NCBI GenBank assembly: GCA_002633005.1
Contig: NMRA01000003.1
Coordinates: 1,270,519 to 1,334,518 of the forward strand
DNA length: 64,000 nt
DNA from: Phoronis australis
Lineage: Eukaryota; Phoronida; Phoronidae
Direction: 5' to 3'
Numbering within the stretch: the first letter of the stretch is position 1; each line of letters begins with the position of its first letter. This document shows, piece by piece, positions 56,720-64,000 of this stretch. Under the pieces are notes generated by a model. The model was not told the DNA's origin. It did no database searches and saw only the letters and a list, made by a program, of their open reading frames with translations. The position numbers and the translations under genes were made by a program.

Positions 56720-59700
56720 AATGTTTATAAAAAACACAATCAGCAGGGCTTCTGCACGCCGGCTTGCCGAGCACTGAACTGATCTTGAGACAGTAGCTAG
56801 CCAGTCTTACCGGCAGCATGGTTTCTTGAGTTGGGGTTTGTCTCTGTTTGAATGAACGTGAATATGGTTCGCCGCCAAGATGGGTCCGTTATTAAGAAAT
56901 TGTTTGCATGTACTTCCGACGGACAAGTATGTACATGATTCTGCTGCTTTGGATGTCATATTGCAGCGTGCCGGATTGTTCGAAGTGGAGATCAAAATAC
57001 TGGAAATATTATTGCAGTGCGTAGAGTAATTGTTCACTGGTTGAATCAGTGTTCTTATGTCCGGTACTCTGTATAATTTCATTTGCTATTTGCCAACTTT
57101 TGAACAAGACCATAACCTCGTCACAATCACGAAATTCCGGTTGTTGGTACTAAGAGTAGTGTTTTGCAGACGATAAAAATGTAAGGCGTATGGATTTCTA
57201 CATTGCACTACTTTTGCCCTGATATGTTATGAATTGTGCTGCATATTTGGTTCAATTGTCATTTGTAAGGCGTTCTTCAACTATTGAATATCATTAAAGT
57301 GACACTAACACCAGTACAGAATTGGGAGACGAGAGTGATACCTTACGAGTTAAAAAAACAACTACCGGAATTCTTAAGGATTTAGCCAGAAAAATACCGT
57401 AATCTTTACAGCTTTGCCTGGGTTACTTTCTCTTGAAATGATAACGGTTATCTTCTCTAGAGGAAATTCGGAAACGTAGTTCTGACGTATTTCACGGTGT
57501 GGCAACACAATTATTTCACAGCCGTATCATCATTTATGTTTGATAATCTATATTTATTAGCCAGTTAGTCATGTCAGTGAGAAATGCAGTGTTACCGACG
57601 CGGCAACGTGAACAAAGCATCGGAATTTCCCTTGCGGACAATTTCGTGACAAAATGAAGGCTTTTGGAGGGGATCTTAAAATGGGTCTCTGAAGAAATGG
57701 TGTGAATTAGCACCTTGTCCAGAAATGAAAGTCATCGATAATCTTCAGTTTATAACCTGCGGGCGCCAGTCTACCCGGCAGAACAGCAGCTGCCCGCCGC
57801 GATCGACCTGCAACAGCGGAGCCGTTGGTGCATCGTGGAGGCCCGAATTGTCACAACTTCAAAATTGTGACTAATTAGGCCTGCACGGTACATCCTCATA
57901 TTCTGTGCGAAATACGTGTTGAAAAAATATCATAGAGGGTACGAAGGTAGAAGGGTGCAAATGCAGTTGTGACCTAAGTTTTAGCCCTAGCGGTCTTAAA
58001 GCGCGCGGAAAGTTAGGTTGTAGCAGCCGGTGCTTACCAGCCAATGTTGTCTCTGTAACTAAAGCGCTTTGAGGCCTTTAAAAGCATTACCACGCCCATA
58101 AAACTTCGACGGTTGCCATTTTTGAATCCATAATTTTAGGGTTGGTCAACCGCAATTAGCCTAACTGCGAATTTTCTCTTCACTGATGGTTTCGATGTTC
58201 TTGTAGGTAACGGAAATATAGGATCCTATCACGCGGTAAGGAATTAAGAGAACATAAAGTAAAGAATATCGAGTCAGGCCGGTTTATGGGAATAAAAGCC
58301 CTCATTCACGATTTTCGTTTTCGGCTAGCCAGCCTTAACTAAGCAGAGTGAAATGCGCAGCGAATTTGAACCCATGCTTCGAGTTCTGTCAAAAAGAAAC
58401 ATTTTTTATTTAGGCAATTAACTCTTATCATGTTCCTTACTGCAGTTTGAAAGTGATCTCTGGGGTCGGGAAGAACTAACAATTCTAATACTAACCTTTA
58501 AATTAAGCGTGCACATGAAAATTCAGGCCCGACGACTTAGAAGTCAGTAACAGAATGCCAGTTCTGTCGACCTGAAGCCTTGAAATCACTCCAATTAAAC
58601 GGGAACAGTTTGAGACCAATTTCATAAAGGTAGGTGGTGTAAATCAAAATTTGCTTTCGTGACGTAAAGCAGGTTTATAGCTTCTTCGAGGGAAACTTGT
58701 GATTCATATTGTGTGCCTCATCAGTTCAGTGCTTTTGATCCCAATAGATGCTAGAGATCATCAGATGCTTACTCTCGGATCAGTGATTTTACTTTCTACT
58801 CAGAGCAAGTGAACTGAAGTGGAAAATCTAAGTCAAGGAATACGTAAATTGAAGTCATTGTTAATAAACTGTATGGTTCTGTTCATTCCTAGTATTTTGT
58901 AACTAGTTATTTATCAAGATGAAAACATTCAAACCATTACACACAAGCTGTTGAATTTAGTGCTGCTTGGTTTTTGCTAAGATGTCCAAATTAATGCACC
59001 GACTTTGGATATAGGAGCAGCTTCACAAACAGGTGCCTGAGCCTAGGTACGCCCACATGACAGACTGAGTAATCCTACTGTACTTGAAAGAGATATTTAC
59101 AATGTCCATCAACTAACACTTCTGGCTCTGCAGTGATCTTTGTCTCAACAGCAACAAACTGGATTTTTTCTTGTAAAAGATTTGTTTCATTCCCCGATTT
59201 ATATCAATTCAAACACTGAACACACCGCAACTTGAGGTGACTGAAAAATAGCTTTATCCCATCACTTGCTGATAAGTGATGATTAAGTGTTGGGGTTTAT
59301 GAGATTCACTATGACATATCAAGCCTAGGGGTATGTCAAAGATATAGCCAAGTTGTTCATAAGTATGCCCTCTATTGACAAAATCAGGAACCAAGTTTCC
59401 AACAAAATGTTGATAATCCCGCTTACAGCTGCAGTAAAAGTTGCACTACTGGAGGAGTAGACCACAATAAGTTGAATGAAAGTACATTTATTCTAAATGT
59501 AACACAATGAGTTTTACACAATTGTCAGTTCAGGTGTGCGTCTGGCAGATGTAAGACTCAAGAGCCTAACAAAAATGCAAGATCACGCGAAATCGCGCAA
59601 ATGAAAGTGAATGTTTCGTGAGTATTACTGGCAACTTACTTTAAGTATACCCTACGAAAATGGTGGACACTGAAGTGATTGGCGGATGAAGTTAGATGTT

Positions 59701-60070
59701 AAATTATAAAAGATAGAAGTCGCTGTTTCTCTTAGATTTAGGTCACAAGTGTTTTGTAAGTGGCTTGGGTTTACCGAACACAGTCCTCAGTGATTTAAGT
59801 CACAGGACATGTTACACAATATATATAATAGAATCTCAACATACTAAGACACATTATGAAGTGATTTTTTCACAAAAGATAAGTTACATCAAAATATGGC
59901 TTTATCAGTTCAATAAGACAGCTGCAATGAGAAAATGTTTTGGGAACTAACCAAGAATTTACAACAATGTTAGTCAATGTTGAACAATCAAATTTGGCAA
60001 TTATTTTTGTCTATAATTCTTGAGATTTTACAGTAAATATTGACGTACTGAATAATGAAACCATAATCTT
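56720..60070. other. Intergenic, no gene recognised
   Basis: No open frame of substance after 57082. A short GC-rich patch lies at about 57760-57850. Nothing resolves into exons with plausible splice partners. Confidence 0.45.
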
Positions 60071-60071
60071 A

Positions 60072-60480
60072 ATTGGGCTGTCCTGCATTACACAACTACA
60101 CTCGAATGTCAGTCTCTATTTACCCACAATGCCCTAAACATCCATCAGGCACAATTGCTGCCTCCTTTTCATGCCACTAGCGTTTCACATATTATTTGGA
60201 TTGTCTGATTCTATATAAGTTTTTCTCCATTGCATTACTCTGTTGGTCCTTCCAATGACAAAAAAGTATTACTGCTGTGCTGTGGGCTGCAACTCCGACC
60301 TGAGAGAGTTTGATAAACTGGACAAATACCCGTGGGTGCATGATCTGAAAGTATTCACCGTCCCGACATCAATGAGAGACATGAACATGTGCCTGATCTC
60401 CAAAATGAGGTCAGGTGCTTTGAATTCTTTCTCCAGGAGAAAGGAGAATTCTGCTGCCGTATAATTCGGGAACGCCCTTT
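60072..60480 (+). mobile_element. Copy B of the THAP-like repeat family
   Basis: Partner of 25470-26100, without the nested insert. From ATG at 60255 it encodes MTKKYYCCAVGCNSD, then KLDKYPWVHDLKVFTVP, and stays open to a TAA near 60462. The C-x4-C followed by a V/F-P motif recalls the start of THAP-like zinc fingers, but the closing C-x2-H is not present. Reads as a 5' exon fragment of a transposon or retrocopied gene. Confidence 0.5.
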
Positions 60481-60907
60481 TAAGGTTTCACTTGAATCGA
60501 GTTATCTGTTATTTCATGAATAGAACTACTATCACCAGTCTTATTACTAAGCTGTCCACTGTCTGTACCACTGCAGAAGACTTCAGGATTTGATGTCAAT
60601 TTTTCCATGATACGAATTAGCTGGAAGACAGACAACAAACTTGACATTTCAAAAAAGCACAAACTGTACTAGTAATAAAAACACCACATAAAGTAACCCC
60701 ACTTCACAGGACTTAGCTCACCAAATTCCAACAACAGTAGAAAGGCAAACTTTGGAGAGCCACCATTTGGACACCATAAAAATGTGGTCCTACCACATTG
60801 GTCTAAGATTGAACTTTTGTATTAGAATAAATTTTTAATGTCCAAAACTGATGAAGTTTTCCCATAGTTGCCAAAATTGCAAAATTGATATGGAGCATGT
60901 AATGACA

Positions 60908-60925
60908 CACACACACACATATATA

Positions 60926-60974
<49 letters not shown>

Positions 60975-60982
60975 ATATACAG
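60908..60982. repeat. Compound (AC)n(AT)n(GTATAT)n microsatellite
   Basis: ACACACAC, then ATATAT, five or so GTATAT units and a final (AT)n run. Confidence 0.95.
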
Positions 60983-60984
60983 TG

Positions 60985-63860
60985 CATGATATTGTTATTT
61001 AAAAATTTGTCAGTACTATCATTACAGCATTCTGTCGTTCAGTAACTCGTTTCTAGACGCGAGGGGTGCTTAACGTGCGATAACATCTAGCTCTTTTGGT
61101 AACTGCCCAGCTCAGTCTTTTGTCCCGTATGACAACAAGCAGGCCAATTATCTCCCAGGCTTCAAAGGAAACGTATGGTGGTTGCACGCTAAATTACCGA
61201 ACGCGGTATGAACACAGTCAAACCCAGTCCGTCCGTTTGGACAGAATAGATTTTCTTAACTTATGTTGTAGTTGGGTGATTTTGGTGATTCAAAAACAGA
61301 ACATGATCAGCATTTGATGAGGAATTCAGAAATGCTATTGGTTCAAGCTTAAATATGTTATAACTTAACTTTCATTTTTATCAGCCCAGCCAAGTCAGTC
61401 TAGATACCATCTGATCGGAGATTAGAGCAATTATCAAACAAAAGAGAGAAGGCCCTCCAACCATAAAGGCTAGAATGGAGTTAATCAGTCGTGAAAGATA
61501 TTGGCTACGTGGGTTAAATTGTCCAACTAGTTGTTGGGCAGTAGAATCGAACAAGTTGGTAGCAACGGGATGTTGCCGTCATGTAACCAACCCATCCACA
61601 TCCATCCACCACTCCATTCCATAATCCAACACTGCATCTTATGTCAACTCCAATTCTTTTCAAAATTATCCAAATAATCCATGTGTTTCACTATAATCAA
61701 TTAAAGTAAAACGACATTTGACTGTGAACTGGAGTAAATGCCCTATCTGCACTGTATAACGCAACACAGTATTACGTACTTTTCTAGCCTTTGATTTTTC
61801 TGGCTGACACGGAGAGAGTAGAAAGAACAGTAGTTTCTGTGCAAACAGGTGACCCAAGACATCCACAGACATTAGATCTTTCCTCAACACTGCCTCCAAA
61901 GCCAACATGATTCGCTGTAACAGATAAGATAAAATTCAATGCAACTTTAGTAATAAAATCGACAATAGGTGGCCCTACTGTCACAACCCTCACCCATATG
62001 CAAGGATATCCCCACGAAACCCACTCAATTTCACTTTTTCTAACTAAGTAATAGCTAAGAATGTTTTTATTTTTCAAGGCTGACAACCTTGCTACAAATA
62101 ATCAAACGTTGATCACACGTTGGTTTATAGCAAGTGTACAGAGCACACCATATGCAGCATGCTTAACTTGGAGGATCCAAAGTTGGAATCCCCACAAATG
62201 GAGTAAATTGTTTGCTGTTCCAACCTGTGCAAATTTGGTGAAGATTGACCATTTATCATCAGCTTTCACATGCCAACTAAGGCTGTAAGTAGGCTGTAGG
62301 TAGGAGCACAAGTCCTCTGGGGTCCATAGTATTGATTTAGATGGGCAAAGACAGAAAAAATCTGATCAAGGCAATAAAAAGTTGGATAAAGTGCATTTTT
62401 TCAAGTAACAATTTCTAAATTTTGAAAATGGTTTCATGTGGACTTAAGTTTGTCTAAGATAAACTTAGTTTCCAGTGATCCACAATTGTTTATTCCTCAT
62501 TTTTTCCACAAAATGGACTTTTTCACACGATGAAAAAAGAGCAAAAGAAAATGAACAACACACAATTTCTCGACCATCATGGCCGGAGCACCTCAGTCTC
62601 ATCTTTCTTATAATTTAGGTTCAGTTCATCCTATTTTACCAGTTATGCAATGTCAATAAACAATTTTTGAGAATTTATCCAAGAGGGTAATGCAATTTCA
62701 AAATCAAAACAGGTTTGAAATCAATGAATAACAAGATTATACATTTTTAAAAAAACATCTCCATGGGTCAACTGACCCACGGGACTCAAATCTTTGGGTC
62801 AGTTTACAGGACCTATGGGCCACTATAATTTTTCTGCCATTTTCCAATTACATTTCTGAGCATCACCTTTCAGGTAGCCAGCCAAACAGCTGTGTTAGAC
62901 TGGAAGTAAAAACAAGGCTATTAACACCCGTCTGGTAATTCTGTCTGCTGTCAGTGGCAGAATGTTTCACATTTGGTGATGATTTCCCAATAATTTGCAG
63001 GGCAAGTGGCAATGCGGAAGCAATGTCGGCAAGAGTGGTGACCACCAGGGGGAAAGTTTGGATTCATCTGAAAACCCCACACAAGACTCCCAATCGTCAT
63101 TGACTTTGTTTTGAAATAATGATTATCTATCGGTGGTCTGGTTTTACTCGAGAGCCTAGCTTTCAAACCCATCTTGGCAGGATCTCAGGATCACGTGGCC
63201 ACCAATGGTCGACGCCAGTGATGGCTGGCATGTGGCAGCAACCATGTGAAGGTTAGTGACAGCTGATAGGTAATGATCATTATTTCACAATGTAAAGGTG
63301 AAAGTTATAAACATTCATTCCACTATATTCATTTTGTTGTTGCCAGACATTGTTAAAAATTAGATCAACATGGTCTATATTATCACGGTGTTGAAAGCAA
63401 TGCATAATTTATTCCTAAGTCAATACAAAAAGGTATAATACTACATAAGCACAATTTTAAGGAGCCACCAATGGCCTGCTTTCTCTCAAAAAAGTCTTGG
63501 TTTAGGCTGCTTATCTTCATGAAATTGGTCTGTTTCTTCCCGTGCTGTCCATTCTTTCTAAGTCCTGAAGTCACCTCTAATTACATTATAAGGACAGCTC
63601 GAGACCAATTTTATAATGGTAAGTGGCGTAAATAAAAAACTGTTTTCTGACTGAGAACACATGTTTAAAGTGTACACAACATGACTCTAGTACCTCAAAA
63701 TAAATTTTATTATTATATCTTACTTGATTTCAGTGCCTTTAGTGCACAGCTCATAAAGAAACACGCAAAAATTGAAAAAAATAATAATTATGTACAACGT
63801 CATGGGTTGAACCCAGGTCGTTCGCCATACCGTTCGGATCAGAGACAAAGTGTATAGAGT
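60985..63860. other. Intergenic, no gene recognised
   Basis: Only short frames. A box-B-like GGTTCAACCC occurs on the minus strand near 63815, without a clear box A. Confidence 0.45.
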
Positions 63861-63867
63861 GAAGAGA

Positions 63868-64000
63868 ATGCAAAGTACATTTAGCGTCGAGAAGGTTCGT
63901 AGAGGGATCAAAAGATGTGTTTCCGGAGGCTGCAGCAACAGCAGCCAGGCGGAAAACGTCTCGGTGTTCCGAAGGACACCAAAGTTGCGCAGAAGTGGCA
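63868..64000 (+). CDS. THAP-domain protein, first exon (cut by window end)
   Basis: ATG at 63868 opens MQSTFSVEKVRRGIKRC, then CVSGGCSNSS (C-x4-C, first zinc ligands of a THAP domain) and ENVSVF, where THAP domains carry the F-P motif. The frame then reads RRTPKLRRSG. One frame over, the same bases give VPKDTKVAQKW, exactly the usual PKD...W continuation of a THAP domain. So a one-base frameshift (real or a sequencing error) sits near 63965. The end is off the window. It could be a host THAP gene or another transposon-encoded copy. Confidence 0.55.
   Translation, partial: MQSTFSVEKVRRGIKRCVSGGCSNSSQAENVSVFRRTPKLRRSG

Noticed and set aside
57760-57850. GC-rich patch as a possible CpG-island promoter
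   Set aside because: Too short and not followed by any coding exon on either strand.

Overview
The window is nuclear DNA from an intron-rich metazoan. The genes are split into many short exons with GT/AG borders and matching phases, and introns and spacers are filled with decayed DNA transposons, non-LTR debris, tRNA-like sequences and tandem repeats. The protein set, Kolobok/THAP-type elements and base composition (clearly AT-rich) suggest an invertebrate, probably a marine deuterostome or lophotrochozoan. I cannot name the species from the sequence.

Four protein-coding genes are supported, in alternating orientation. (1) Positions 730-3042, + strand: the last two coding exons of mitochondrial ATP synthase subunit f (ATP5MF); its 5' part lies off the left edge. 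(2) Positions 5562-24742, - strand: a complete 17-exon SLC38A10-type amino acid transporter of about 1,050 residues. It has an unusual acidic/Asn-rich N-terminal extension and a C-terminal tail built from about 27 near-perfect copies of an 8-residue QQPNVANV repeat. (3) Positions 31936-42602, + strand: EIF2B4, the delta subunit of the eIF2B guanine nucleotide exchange factor (12 exons, 480 residues). Two of its exons appear twice in the assembly across an N. (4) Positions 44408-50619, - strand: an unrecognised four-transmembrane protein of about 352 residues with a long basic, Ser-rich tail.

ATP5MF and SLC38A10 converge, SLC38A10 and EIF2B4 diverge over about 7 kb, and EIF2B4 and the four-TM gene converge. 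No functional link between the four is implied.

The accessory DNA is the richer part. A TTAA-flanked element at 11941-13410, with about 165-bp terminal inverted repeats and a THAP-domain gene broken by one stop, sits inside an SLC38A10 intron; a decayed relative lies at 56.0-56.7 kb. Two arrays in opposite orientation (1.75-2.87 and 8.5-10.06 kb) repeat a CTCF-like core. A 55-bp tandem array copies the 3' splice site of SLC38A10 exon 6. A second THAP-like repeat family occurs at 25.5 and 60.1 kb, and a THAP-domain exon runs off the right edge. A decayed non-LTR retrotransposon, short inverted-repeat elements, a degenerate ~135-bp array (30.1-30.9 kb) and a broken internally duplicated coding region (54.5-55.8 kb) complete the picture. 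From 50.6 kb to the right end I see no intact host gene except the partial THAP exon.
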